Positions 8,649-16,640 of a stretch of 23,384 bases of DNA are shown piece by piece; position 1 is the stretch's first letter; the number at the start of each line of letters is the position of its first letter. Made by a program: the position numbers and the translations under genes. Under the pieces are notes generated by a model. It worked only from the letters and a program-made list of their open reading frames with translations, searched no databases and was not told where the DNA came from. The stretch covers positions 1 through 23,384 of the forward strand of contig JAITAH010000269.1 of assembly GCA_031284225.1 (NCBI GenBank), given 5' to 3'. The DNA comes from Dysgonamonadaceae bacterium (GTDB lineage Bacteria; Bacteroidota; Bacteroidia; Bacteroidales; Azobacteroidaceae).

Positions 8649-10199
8649 ATGAAAAATTTAAGATTATTAATTGAAATAGTGGCATTTAGATTTATTTTTT
8701 TGTTCTTTTCTTTGCCTGTTTTTTCTCAGGTTCAAGAGGATCAAAATCTGGTATCGATTATTGGAACAGGAGATATCATGTTGGGTTCCAATTATCCTTC
8801 CAAAGCCAAACTTCCCGCTTACGACGGAGAACAATTGCTGCGAAACGTAAAAGATATTTTGCGCGATGCAGACCTTACTTTCGGAAACCTCGAAGGATGT
8901 TTTCTCAACGAAGGAGGACAGGTCAAAGCATGCAAAAGCGGATGCTATTTCTTCCGTATGCCCGACCGGTATGTGAATCACTTATTAGAAGCCGGTTATG
9001 ATGTGATGAATATAGCCAATAACCACATGGGCGATTTCGGCGCCGCCGGACGTGCCAATACCGTAAAAGTATTGAAAGAAGCCGGTTTGTATTATGCCGG
9101 TTTGGAAAATGTTTGCGAAACGTCTGTTTTTGAAATCAATGGAATCAAATATGGATTTTGTGGATTTGCGCCTAATACGGGAACCGTCAGGATTACTAAT
9201 TTATCTTATGCCAAAAAATTAGTCGCAAAATTGGACGCCGAATGCGACATTGTTATCGTCTCTTTTCACGGAGGAGCGGAAGGAAAAGCGCATAACCGGG
9301 TAAGCCGGCGAACAGAAACTTTTTACGGAGAAAATCGCGGCAATGTATATGAGTTTGCTCATGAAGTGATCGACGCGGGAGCTGATATTGTTTTCGGACA
9401 CGGGCCGCACGTGGTTCGCGCCGCCGAATTGTATAAAGACCGTTTCATCATTTACAGCATGGGAAATTTTTGTACTTCCGGCGATTTCAGCATCAGTGGA
9501 ATTAGCGGTTATGCTCCTATCGTAAAAGTATTTACCGACAAAGAAGGAAAATTTGTCAAGGGACAAATATTTTCTTTCCTGCAAAAAGATAAATCCGGTC
9601 CGGTTGCCGACGATAAATATTCCGCAGCCAAAGAGATAAAACGCTTGACTGAATTAGATTTTCCTCAAACCGGTTTGACCATTTCGGAAGAAGGACTTAT
9701 CGAAAAGAAGGCGTCTCAACGGGCACAAATGGAAGAATTGTTCTATTCAAAACCTGAAAATTCTTTTTTAACGGAAGCGCAATGGCTAAAAGATTCAATT
9801 ACAATCCCTCAACATATCATCGATTTTTCGAAACAATACTTGGGCGTCCCTTACCGAAGAGGATCCAAAGGCCCTAAATCGTTCGATTGTTCGGGTTTCA
9901 CGTCTTTCGTCTTCAAAAATTTCGGATATCGTTTGAGTTCATCCTGTGCACAGCAAATTTCTCAGGGAACACAGATAGGAAAAGAAGAACTGAAAACCGG
10001 CGACTTGATTTTCTTTAAAGGCCGGAATGCCCAATCAAGCCGTGTAGGACATGTCGGAATTGTACTTTTCAACGAAGAAGGAAATGTTACATTTATTCAT
10101 GCTTGCCGCCGGGGCGTCAGTATAGATGAATTAAACAAATCGACTTATTATAAACCTCGCTATATAACCGGTATCCGAGTATTGGAAGAAAACTCCTGA
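8649..10199 (+). CDS. Exported CapA-like phosphoesterase-fold protein fused to an NlpC/P60 peptidase
   Basis: This 516-residue protein has an N-terminal hydrophobic signal peptide (about residues 1-26, cleavage probably after PVFS) and two domains. Residues about 35-300 match the CapA/PGA_cap family, a calcineurin-like fold: GTGDIMLG near 39-46, GNLEG near 79-83, NIANNHMGDFG near 121-131, FHGGAE near 206-211, GHGPHVVR near 250-257 and IYSMGN near 268-273. Residues about 390-512 are an NlpC/P60 cell-wall peptidase with the full triad: C414 in FDCSGF, H468 in GHVGIV and H484 in FIHACR. NlpC/P60 enzymes usually cut D-Glu to diamino-acid links in peptidoglycan. CapA proteins were first linked to poly-gamma-glutamate capsule, but no capB or capC is nearby, so a capsule role is not supported. 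The likely role is envelope or peptidoglycan processing. It stands alone with its own promoter. Confidence 0.85.
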   Translation: MKNLRLLIEIVAFRFIFLFFSLPVFSQVQEDQNLVSIIGTGDIMLGSNYPSKAKLPAYDGEQLLRNVKDILRDADLTFGNLEGCFLNEGGQVKACKSGCYFFRMPDRYVNHLLEAGYDVMNIANNHMGDFGAAGRANTVKVLKEAGLYYAGLENVCETSVFEINGIKYGFCGFAPNTGTVRITNLSYAKKLVAKLDAECDIVIVSFHGGAEGKAHNRVSRRTETFYGENRGNVYEFAHEVIDAGADIVFGHGPHVVRAAELYKDRFIIYSMGNFCTSGDFSISGISGYAPIVKVFTDKEGKFVKGQIFSFLQKDKSGPVADDKYSAAKEIKRLTELDFPQTGLTISEEGLIEKKASQRAQMEELFYSKPENSFLTEAQWLKDSITIPQHIIDFSKQYLGVPYRRGSKGPKSFDCSGFTSFVFKNFGYRLSSSCAQQISQGTQIGKEELKTGDLIFFKGRNAQSSRVGHVGIVLFNEEGNVTFIHACRRGVSIDELNKSTYYKPRYITGIRVLEENS

Positions 10200-10281
10200 C
10201 AAATGGACATAGATATTATATGCTCGCGCAATACGTTTGCGGAATTAAAGCTCAATATTTTTTCTTCTGTTTAAAAACATT

Positions 10282-10289
10282 TATATTTG
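10282..10289 (+). promoter_or_regulatory. -7 element of the frr-rsgA-yitT operon
   Basis: TATATTTG matches TAnnTTTG and lies 24 bases before the frr ATG. The -33 region is only a T-rich run near 10257-10263 rather than a clear TTTG. Confidence 0.55.
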
Positions 10290-10313
10290 CACAAATAAAA
10301 AAATTCAACAGTC

Positions 10314-10874
10314 ATGAGTGTAATAAAACATGTAGAACAACAGGCGGAGGAGAAAATGCTTCATGCATTAACGTACCTCGAAGAAGCGCTTTCCCGCATC
10401 CGCGCAGGAAAAGCGAATGTGCATATTCTGGACAACGTCAAAGTGGAATATTATGGCAGCATGGTGCCGTTGTCGAACGTATCGACGGTTTCGACGCCCG
10501 ATGCGAAAACGATTACTATTCTTCCCTGGGAAAAAAACATGATGAAATCCATTGAAAAAGCTATTCAGGATTCGGATGTGGGCATTACGCCCGAAAACAA
10601 CGGCGAAATCATCCGGCTCGGTATTCCTCCGTTGACCGAAGAGCGCCGCAAACAATTGGCGAAACAATCGCGCGGGGAATCCGAAAATGCTAAAATTGGA
10701 ATCCGTAACGCCCGGCGCGACGCTATCGATGCATCGAAAAAAGCCGTGAAAGAAGGCGTTTCGGAAGACGACGGGAAAGAAACCGAAGGCGCTATCCAAA
10801 AACTTCACGACAAATACCTGAAAAAAGTCGATGAAACGCTCGCCGTCAAAGAAAAAGAAATCATGACCGTGTAA
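10314..10874 (+). CDS. frr: Ribosome recycling factor
   Basis: RRF splits post-termination ribosomes together with EF-G. The 186-residue product is full length for the family and shows both domains. The three-helix bundle contains [20 protein letters not shown] near 24-43 and, at the C-terminal side, [31 protein letters not shown]. The beta-sandwich includes [24 protein letters not shown] near 43-66 and the hinge PPLTEERR. It is the first gene of a small plus-strand operon; rsgA starts 7 bases after its stop, joining ribosome recycling with small-subunit maturation. Confidence 0.98.
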   Translation: MSVIKHVEQQAEEKMLHALTYLEEALSRIRAGKANVHILDNVKVEYYGSMVPLSNVSTVSTPDAKTITILPWEKNMMKSIEKAIQDSDVGITPENNGEIIRLGIPPLTEERRKQLAKQSRGESENAKIGIRNARRDAIDASKKAVKEGVSEDDGKETEGAIQKLHDKYLKKVDETLAVKEKEIMTV

Positions 10875-10881
10875 GATTCCT

Positions 10882-11814
10882 GTGAAAGGTTTAGTAGTTA
10901 AAAACACGGGTAGCTGGTATCAGATAAAAACCGATGACGGGCGTTTGATCGATACGAAACTGAAAGGTAATTTCCGTTTGAAAGACATTCACAGCACGAA
11001 TCCGGTGTCGGTGGGCGATCGGGTCATTATCGAAGAAAATACGGAAGGTACGGCTTTTATCTCCGAAATCGAAGACCGGAAAAATTATATGATTCGCCGG
11101 TCTTCCAATCTTTCGAAACAGAGCCATATTATTGCCGCCAATCTCGATCAGGTTTTTCTCATCGCCACCGTCAACTATCCGATTACTACTACTACGTTCA
11201 TCGACCGGTTTTTGGCAACGACCGAAGCGTATCGGATTCCGGTCGTCCTTTTCTTTAATAAAACCGACCGCTACGATGCGGACGACGGGGAATATCTGGA
11301 TGCGTTGATTCATCTATACGAAACCGTCGGTTATCCTTGTTACAAATTGTCGGCGCAAAAGGACGAAAGCCTCTCGTTGATGGCGGATTTGCTGAAAAAT
11401 AAAACCACATTGCTTTCAGGCCATTCAGGAGTAGGAAAATCGACCATTATCAACCGGTTAGTTCCCGGAGCGAAACAAAAAATCCGGGAAATATCCGAAT
11501 ATCACAACAAAGGGATGCACACGACTACTTTTTCGGAAATGATCGAATTGCCCGGAGGCGGTTATGTCATCGATACGCCGGGGATTAAAGGTTTCGGCCT
11601 GTTCGATATGGACGAAATGGAAATATCCCACTATTTCCCGGAAATCTTCCGTTTTTCAAAAAATTGTAAATTCAATAATTGTACGCACCGGCGCGAACCG
11701 GGGTGCGCCGTTCGACAGGCCGTAGAGGAACGGTTTGTCAGCGAATCGCGCTATCAGAGTTATATTAATATGTTAGACGATAAACATGAAAATAAGTACA
11801 GAGAAGCCTTTTAA
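10882..11814 (+). CDS. rsgA: Ribosome small subunit-dependent GTPase RsgA
   Basis: RsgA is a circularly permuted GTPase that acts in late 30S maturation. The 310-residue protein has an N-terminal OB fold (about 1-70). The G motifs appear in permuted order: G4 NKTD at 126-129, a G5-like SAQ near 157-159, G1 GHSGVGKST at 180-188, a TTTF switch near 214-217 and G3 DTPG at 231-234. A C-terminal zinc knuckle follows with C262, C267, H269 and C275. The start is a GTG; it lies 7 bases after frr and gives the expected N-terminus [12 protein letters not shown]. Its last 29 bases overlap the start of the next gene in another frame, so translation of the two is probably coupled. Confidence 0.96.
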   Translation: MKGLVVKNTGSWYQIKTDDGRLIDTKLKGNFRLKDIHSTNPVSVGDRVIIEENTEGTAFISEIEDRKNYMIRRSSNLSKQSHIIAANLDQVFLIATVNYPITTTTFIDRFLATTEAYRIPVVLFFNKTDRYDADDGEYLDALIHLYETVGYPCYKLSAQKDESLSLMADLLKNKTTLLSGHSGVGKSTIINRLVPGAKQKIREISEYHNKGMHTTTFSEMIELPGGGYVIDTPGIKGFGLFDMDEMEISHYFPEIFRFSKNCKFNNCTHRREPGCAVRQAVEERFVSESRYQSYINMLDDKHENKYREAF

Positions 11815-12679
11815 GGCTTATAAACAGACAGTTATACAAGAAGTTCAAGACCAGTTTTTCATTCTGGTCGGCCTGTGTATGTATGCTTTTGCGTGGACCG
11901 GATTTTTGCTGCCCTCCCAAATCACCACCGGAGGCGTAACCGGTATTGCCGCTCTTGTTTTTTATGCCACTAAAATTCCTGTGGCGATACCGTATTTCTG
12001 TATTCAGGCGGTATTACTGGTATTTTCCATTAAAATATTCGGATTCAAATTCAGTCTGAGAACCATTATCAATGTCTTTATCTTGACGTTACTTCTGTCT
12101 TTTTTCCAGTCGCATATCAAAGAACCTTTGGTGAAAAACCAGACGTTTATGGATTGCATACTGGGCGGTATCGTCTGCGGAGCGGGATTAGGCCTGGTTT
12201 TCAATTTCAAAGGGAGCACCGGCGGAACCGATATCATCGCCATGATTATTAATAAATACCGGCACATCTCGCTGGGAAAAGCCTTGTTAATTTGCGACGT
12301 CATCATCATCAGTTCGTCTTTTCTTATTTTCCACAGCATAGAAAAAATCGTTTTTGGGTTCGTGGTGATGGGTGTTTCGTCTTATACGGTCGATATGGTT
12401 TTGAACGGCGCACGACAATCGGTACAGTTTTTCATTTTTTCCGATAAACACGACGAAATTGCCGACGCCATCAACCGACAGGCGCGCAGGGGCTGCACTC
12501 TGTTGGACGGAACCGGCTGGTATTCCCAAAAGCCTGTAAAAGTGATTGTTGTGATGGCCAAGAAAAACGAGTCGGTTACTATTTTCCGTATTGTGAAAAG
12601 CATCGACCCCAACGCTTTTATTTCCCAAAGCACCGTTATCGGCGTTTACGGGAAGGGTTTTGATCCTATTAAAACGTAA
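11786..12679 (+). CDS. YitT family membrane protein (DUF161/DUF2179)
   Basis: The 297-residue protein belongs to the YitT family of conserved membrane proteins with no firmly established function. It has five or six hydrophobic segments between about residues 25 and 205, with the repeated glycine-rich family motifs [14 protein letters not shown] near 42-55 and [19 protein letters not shown] near 135-153. A soluble C-terminal DUF2179 domain runs from about residue 212 and includes [12 protein letters not shown] and VIGVYGKGF. The ATG lies inside rsgA, 29 bases before the rsgA stop. The next in-frame start would remove the N-terminal tail before the first helix, so the overlapping start is kept with some doubt. 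Confidence 0.9.
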   Translation: MKISTEKPFKAYKQTVIQEVQDQFFILVGLCMYAFAWTGFLLPSQITTGGVTGIAALVFYATKIPVAIPYFCIQAVLLVFSIKIFGFKFSLRTIINVFILTLLLSFFQSHIKEPLVKNQTFMDCILGGIVCGAGLGLVFNFKGSTGGTDIIAMIINKYRHISLGKALLICDVIIISSSFLIFHSIEKIVFGFVVMGVSSYTVDMVLNGARQSVQFFIFSDKHDEIADAINRQARRGCTLLDGTGWYSQKPVKVIVVMAKKNESVTIFRIVKSIDPNAFISQSTVIGVYGKGFDPIKT

Positions 12680-12723
12680 TAAGAAAATTTAACAGATTCT
12701 TAACACAAATTACGAAAAAAGGC

Positions 12724-12754
12724 TTGCATGATATTCTATTATGCGTTACTTTTG
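12724..12754 (+). promoter_or_regulatory. Promoter with no gene directly after it (short-RNA promoter)
   Basis: TTG at 12724-12726, 20 bases, then TACTTTTG at 12747-12754 form a full Bacteroides-type promoter. The next start codon is about 185 bases away and a hairpin terminator lies in between, so its product is probably a short non-coding RNA or an attenuated leader. Confidence 0.6.
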
Positions 12755-12759
12755 TAGCG

Positions 12760-12838
12760 TGGTTTTTTCATAATAGTATTAGATTTAAGGTTAACAAGAT
12801 TGGATTAGGGAGTTCGTGAGAATTCCCTCTTCTTTTTA
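12760..12838 (+). ncRNA. Putative small RNA or attenuated leader upstream of pstS
   Basis: The boundaries are inferred: the start is about 6 bases after the TACTTTTG element and the end is the T-run after the hairpin, giving a transcript of about 78 nt. It has no open reading frame of note. The middle contains ATTTAAGGTTAACAAGATTG (12783-12802), and the 3' part is a GNRA-capped terminator. My recollection, unverified, is that closely similar sequence recurs in intergenic regions of other Bacteroidales, which would support a conserved RNA. It could instead be a leader controlling read-through into pstS. Confidence 0.45.
12807..12838 (+). terminator. Intrinsic terminator of the putative small RNA
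   Basis: A 9-bp stem, AGGGAGTTC at 12807-12815 paired with GAATTCCCT at 12820-12828 (one G-T pair), is closed by the stable GNRA tetraloop GTGA. It is followed by CTTCTTTTT. It is the clearest plus-strand hairpin in the pst upstream region. Confidence 0.65.
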
Positions 12839-12856
12839 TCCCTCGCGCAAACAGAT

Positions 12857-12875
12857 CGTCATATTTTTGTCATAC
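12857..12875 (+). promoter_or_regulatory. Pho box (PhoB-type direct repeat)
   Basis: Two identical GTCATA half-sites lie at 12858-12863 and 12869-12874, exactly 11 bases apart, separated by a T-rich spacer. This matches the classical E. coli Pho box (two TGTCA-type repeats, one helical turn apart). It lies 31 bases upstream of the TACCTTTG element before pstS, where an activator could contact RNA polymerase. The downstream locus encodes a PhoB-like regulator. Confidence 0.65.
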
Positions 12876-12905
12876 TATTTTCAAAGTACCGTTAAACCGA
12901 TGCTA

Positions 12906-12913
12906 TACCTTTG
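12906..12913 (+). promoter_or_regulatory. -7 element of the pst operon
   Basis: TACCTTTG matches TAnnTTTG and lies 25 bases before the pstS ATG. There is no good TTTG at -33; a weak -33 just downstream of a Pho box is what an activator-dependent promoter should look like. Confidence 0.6.
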
Positions 12914-12938
12914 TAGAGCTAATAAAAATTGATTTACG

Positions 12939-13754
12939 ATGACAAAACAGTTTATTTTATCAGCCGTTATCTTTCTTACAAGTATAACCGCGGTACAAGC
13001 TCAAAAGATCAAAGGTTCTGACACCGTTCTTCCCCTGTCGCAAAAAGAAGCGGAAAATTACATGAAAAAACATCCCTCGCAGACGATGGTCGTAACCGGA
13101 GGCGGAAGTGGCGTAGGTTTATCGGCGCTCATTGAAGGAACCACCGATATTGCCCAATCTTCACGTAAAATTAAATTCGACGAAAAACGGAAAATACAGG
13201 CCAGTGGTCAGACGATCAAAGAAGTAATTATTGCTTATGATGCTTTGGCCATTGTTGTGCATCCGCAAAATCAAGTAACGAATCTGACGCGGGAGCAATT
13301 GGAAGGCATTTTTACCGGAAAAATTACCAATTGGAAAGAAGTGGGCGGCAGTGATTTGAAAATTATTCCGTATTCGAGGGAAACCTCTTCGGGAACTTAC
13401 GAGTTTTTCAAAGAAAGCGTACTGAAAAACAAGAATTACAAGAGCGGTATCATGAGTATGCCTGCCACCGGAGCGATTGTTCAATCGGTTAGCCAAACCA
13501 AAGGCGCTATTGGTTATATCGGCGTGGCTTACCTCAATAAGAATATCAAAGCTATTCATGTGTCTTACGATCAGGGAAAAACATTCGCGGCGCCTTCGGT
13601 ATTGACAGCTAAAAACGGAAGTTATCCGATTGTCCGGCCGCTATTTTACTATTACATTACCCGGTTCGAAAAACAAGTGCGTCCATTCATCGACTATATT
13701 CTTTCAACCGAAGGTCAGAAAACAGTAAGTGAAATCGGATTTATTCCATTGTAA
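12939..13754 (+). CDS. pstS: Phosphate ABC transporter substrate-binding protein PstS
   Basis: PstS captures inorganic phosphate in the periplasm and hands it to PstCA. The 271-residue protein has a signal peptide (about 1-21, ending QAQ) and a type II periplasmic-binding fold. Phosphate-contacting segments are visible: KGSDTVLPLS near 25-34, VTGGGSGVGLSALIEGTTDIAQSSR near 52-76 and SRETSSGTYEFF near 146-157. The segment LTREQLEGIFTGKITNWKEVGG (116-137) is the usual PstS signature. The length is that of the short PstS type. It is the first gene of pstSCAB-phoU; its stop codon shares one base with the pstC start. Confidence 0.95.
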   Translation: MTKQFILSAVIFLTSITAVQAQKIKGSDTVLPLSQKEAENYMKKHPSQTMVVTGGGSGVGLSALIEGTTDIAQSSRKIKFDEKRKIQASGQTIKEVIIAYDALAIVVHPQNQVTNLTREQLEGIFTGKITNWKEVGGSDLKIIPYSRETSSGTYEFFKESVLKNKNYKSGIMSMPATGAIVQSVSQTKGAIGYIGVAYLNKNIKAIHVSYDQGKTFAAPSVLTAKNGSYPIVRPLFYYYITRFEKQVRPFIDYILSTEGQKTVSEIGFIPL

Positions 13755-14941
13755 TGAAGCGTTTATTTGAACGAATTATCGAATTTTTACTCGCCATCAG
13801 CGGGACAATTACCACGTTGGTTATCCTGTTGATGGTGGTTTTTCTTTTTAAAGAGGGGTTGGGCTTTTTTCGCAATTTTTCCATCGAAAAGGGGTATGTT
13901 CTTTGCCTGAATAAAGCAAATCCCGTCAATCGATTGACGTCTGCCCAAATCAAACAGATATTCGACGATGAAATTGAGAATTGGAACGAAGTGGGCGGCA
14001 ACGATGAAGCAATTGTCCCTTTCCGTTTGGATGAAATTTTCGACCGGTATCCCGAAGAAGTATGGGGCGAAAATTACGAACGCCTTCCGGAACGATTGGA
14101 AGCAGTAATCGACGAAACGCCGGGTATCCTTGCTTTTCTTCCGGTTCAATATTTACCGGAGGCGAAAATTCTGAACAGCGAACGTTTGTATCCGTCCGAT
14201 TTTTTTGCCGGAACCGAATGGATGCCTACCGCGACGCCGGCTCCGCAATTCGGTTTGTTACCGCTCCTCGCAGGCGCTTTATGGGTCAGTTTCTTTGCCA
14301 TCCTGATTGCTTTGCCGCTGGGATTGGGCGTATCGGTGTATCTTTCGGAATTAGCCGGACCTCGGATGCGCCAGTTCCTGAAACCGGCCATCGAATTACT
14401 GGCAGGAATTCCTTCGGTAGTATATGGATTTTTCGGATTGGTCGTACTGGCGCCGCTCATACAAAAAACCTTTCATCTGCCGGTTGGCGAAACCGCTTTT
14501 GCCGGCAGCTTGATATTGGCCATTATGGCCTTACCTACCATTATTACCATAGCGGAAGATGCGATGCAAAATACGCCTCAAGCCATGCGGGAAGCCAGTC
14601 TGGGCTTGGGCGCCAATCATTGGCAAACCATTTATCGCGTCGTTATTCCTTATTCCATTTCCGGAATTTCGGCGGCTGTCGTACTCGGAATCGGGCGAGC
14701 TATCGGCGAAACGATGGCGGTATTAATGGTTACCGGCAATGCGGCCGTTATTCCTCATTCGTTGTTCGAACCGGTGCGGACAATTCCGGCAACCATTGCC
14801 GCAGAACTCGGCGAAGCTCCGGCAGGAGGCGCACACTATCAGGCGTTGTTCCTCTTGGGATGTGTCTTGTTTATTATCACTATGATAATCAGTATATCGG
14901 CAGAAATAATTTCTAAAAAACAACCGAAAGGAATAGTATGA
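13754..14941 (+). CDS. pstC: Phosphate ABC transporter permease PstC with a PstS-like periplasmic insert
   Basis: PstC is one of the two phosphate-channel permeases. The 395-residue protein is about 75-110 residues longer than typical PstC. After the first membrane helix (about 10-33) comes a soluble segment up to about residue 165, of which residues 61-140 resemble the second lobe of PstS: LTSAQIKQIFDDEIENWNEV aligns with LTREQLEGIFTGKITNWKEV of the neighbouring PstS, and TPGILAFLPVQYLPEAKIL aligns with TKGAIGYIGVAYLNKNIKAI. The phosphate-binding SRETSSGTY stretch is not conserved in the insert. The remaining part is a normal permease with five further helices and the EAA loop EASLGLGANHWQTIYRVVIP near 280-299. 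The ATG overlaps the pstS stop by one base. Confidence 0.94.
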   Translation: MKRLFERIIEFLLAISGTITTLVILLMVVFLFKEGLGFFRNFSIEKGYVLCLNKANPVNRLTSAQIKQIFDDEIENWNEVGGNDEAIVPFRLDEIFDRYPEEVWGENYERLPERLEAVIDETPGILAFLPVQYLPEAKILNSERLYPSDFFAGTEWMPTATPAPQFGLLPLLAGALWVSFFAILIALPLGLGVSVYLSELAGPRMRQFLKPAIELLAGIPSVVYGFFGLVVLAPLIQKTFHLPVGETAFAGSLILAIMALPTIITIAEDAMQNTPQAMREASLGLGANHWQTIYRVVIPYSISGISAAVVLGIGRAIGETMAVLMVTGNAAVIPHSLFEPVRTIPATIAAELGEAPAGGAHYQALFLLGCVLFIITMIISISAEIISKKQPKGIV

Positions 14942-14969
14942 CGAACAGACAGATTAAAAACAGCTTGTA

Positions 14970-15812
14970 ATGCATAAGAAAACAAAACAAAAAATAGCGT
15001 TTATCCTCTTCCGAAGCCTGAGTTTCGTCGTGGTCGCTATTCTTTTCTGGATACTGGGGTTTATTATTTATCATGGTATCGGAGTGATTGACTGGGAATT
15101 TCTGACAACGGCTCCCAGCGACGGTATGACCGGCGGAGGCATTTTCCCTGCCATTTTCGGAACGCTTTGCTTAGTGGCCGGAAGCTCGATAGTGGCTTTT
15201 CCTTTAGGCATTTTCTCGGCCATTTATACTTCCGAATATGCCGGCAACGGATACATTGTCCGGTTTATCCGCTTCATGACCAATAATTTAAGCGGCATTC
15301 CGTCCATTATTTTCGGATTGTTTGGTATGGCTTTATTTGTCAATACTTTAGGATTTGGCGATTCTATCATTGCCGGTTCGTTAACATTGGGATTATTGAC
15401 TTTACCGCTGATAATACGAACCACGGAGGAAGCGTTGAAAGCCGTACCGGATACTTTTCGTACCGGAAGTCTGGCGTTAGGAGCGACAAAATTACAAACC
15501 GTCCGGCGGATTACGTTGCCGATGGCATTCCCCAACATCATCACCGGATTAATCCTGTCGATTGGACGGGTTTCGGGAGAAACAGCGCCTATCCTGTTTA
15601 CGGTAGCCGCCTATTTCCTTCCCAAACTTCCGCAATCGATATTCGATCAGGTAATGGCGCTTCCCTATCATTTGTATGTAATTGCCACCAGCGGAACGGA
15701 TTTGGAAGCGACCCGTCCACTGGCTTATGGCACAGCATTGGTGTTGATTGTTATTGTGTTCCTGATAAATTTATTAGCTTCTTTTCTACGGAAAAAATTC
15801 AGAAAAATGTAA
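14970..15812 (+). CDS. pstA: Phosphate ABC transporter permease PstA
   Basis: PstA pairs with PstC to form the phosphate channel. The 280-residue protein is of normal length with six hydrophobic segments. It shows the family sequence [18 protein letters not shown] near 51-68, [15 protein letters not shown] near 104-118 and the EAA loop [25 protein letters not shown] near 170-194, which docks onto Pst[16 protein letters not shown] near 198-212 is also typical. It starts 28 bases after pstC and ends 7 bases before pstB. Confidence 0.96.
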   Translation: MHKKTKQKIAFILFRSLSFVVVAILFWILGFIIYHGIGVIDWEFLTTAPSDGMTGGGIFPAIFGTLCLVAGSSIVAFPLGIFSAIYTSEYAGNGYIVRFIRFMTNNLSGIPSIIFGLFGMALFVNTLGFGDSIIAGSLTLGLLTLPLIIRTTEEALKAVPDTFRTGSLALGATKLQTVRRITLPMAFPNIITGLILSIGRVSGETAPILFTVAAYFLPKLPQSIFDQVMALPYHLYVIATSGTDLEATRPLAYGTALVLIVIVFLINLLASFLRKKFRKM

Positions 15813-15819
15813 AAACGGT

Positions 15820-16566
15820 ATGCTCGAAACAAAAGATATTAATTTTTACTACGGTCAGTTTCATGCTTTGAAAAACATCAGTATGATTATGAACGATTAT
15901 ACGGTTACGGCATTTATCGGACCGTCGGGTTGCGGAAAATCTACTTTCCTGCGTTTGTTTAACCGGATGAACGACCTGATTCCGGATACTCATTTGACAG
16001 GTCAATGCCTGATCGACGGACAGGATATTTATCAGAAATCGATCGATGTAACCGAACTTCGGAAGAACGTCGGAATGGTATTCCAGAAACCCAATCCTTT
16101 TCCGAAATCCATTTTCGAAAACGTAGCTTACGGCCTTCGCGTGGATGGCATTAAAAACAAACAGTTTATCAATCAACGGGTGGAAGAGTCGTTGAAAAGC
16201 GCCGCTCTTTGGGAAGAAGTGAAAGACAAACTGAAAAAATCGGCTTTGGAGTTATCCGGCGGACAGCAACAGCGTTTGTGTATCGCGCGTGCATTAGCCA
16301 TTGAACCTTCCGTTATTCTGATGGACGAACCGGCTTCGGCGCTCGACCCGATATCGACTTCCAAAATCGAAGATTTAATCCACAGTTTGAAAGCAAAATA
16401 CACCATCGTCATTGTTACTCACAACATGCAACAGGCCGCCCGCATAAGCGATAAAACGGGCTTTTTTATGTTGGGCGAACTGATCGAATTTAACGATACG
16501 AAAAAAATATTCCTGAATCCTGAAAAAGAAGCTACGCAAAATTATATTACCGGAAGATTCGGTTAA
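15820..16566 (+). CDS. pstB: Phosphate ABC transporter ATP-binding protein PstB
   Basis: PstB powers phosphate import. The 248-residue protein has a complete ABC ATPase set: Walker [10 protein letters not shown] at 34-42, Q-loop in [12 protein letters not shown] near 87-98, signature LSGGQQQR at 145-152, Walker B VILMDEP at 165-171, D-loop SALDP and switch histidine in [13 protein letters not shown]. The phrase [15 protein letters not shown] is characteristic of PstB among ABC proteins. Length is normal. The 74 bases to phoU hold a 10-base palindrome (TATCCGGATA, 16575-16584) but no clear promoter. Confidence 0.97.
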   Translation: MLETKDINFYYGQFHALKNISMIMNDYTVTAFIGPSGCGKSTFLRLFNRMNDLIPDTHLTGQCLIDGQDIYQKSIDVTELRKNVGMVFQKPNPFPKSIFENVAYGLRVDGIKNKQFINQRVEESLKSAALWEEVKDKLKKSALELSGGQQQRLCIARALAIEPSVILMDEPASALDPISTSKIEDLIHSLKAKYTIVIVTHNMQQAARISDKTGFFMLGELIEFNDTKKIFLNPEKEATQNYITGRFG

Positions 16567-16640
16567 AACAGGGTTATCCGGATAGGCCTCCGTTTGCCGT
16601 CCGATACCAACTTATTATTTATTAATAATATCAAAAGATA

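Noticed and set aside
10368..10907. 179-codon open frame on the minus strand across frr
   Set aside because: It lies fully opposite a clear ribosome recycling factor gene, has an unnatural Phe- and His-rich composition, and is a shadow of frr codon use.
14062..14916. 284-codon plus-strand frame inside pstC
   Set aside because: It is out of frame with an unmistakable PstC permease and reads as Arg-, Gly- and Ser-rich low-quality protein.
16575..16584. Palindrome TATCCGGATA between pstB and phoU
   Set aside because: It is short, with no promoter element nearby; it may be chance.
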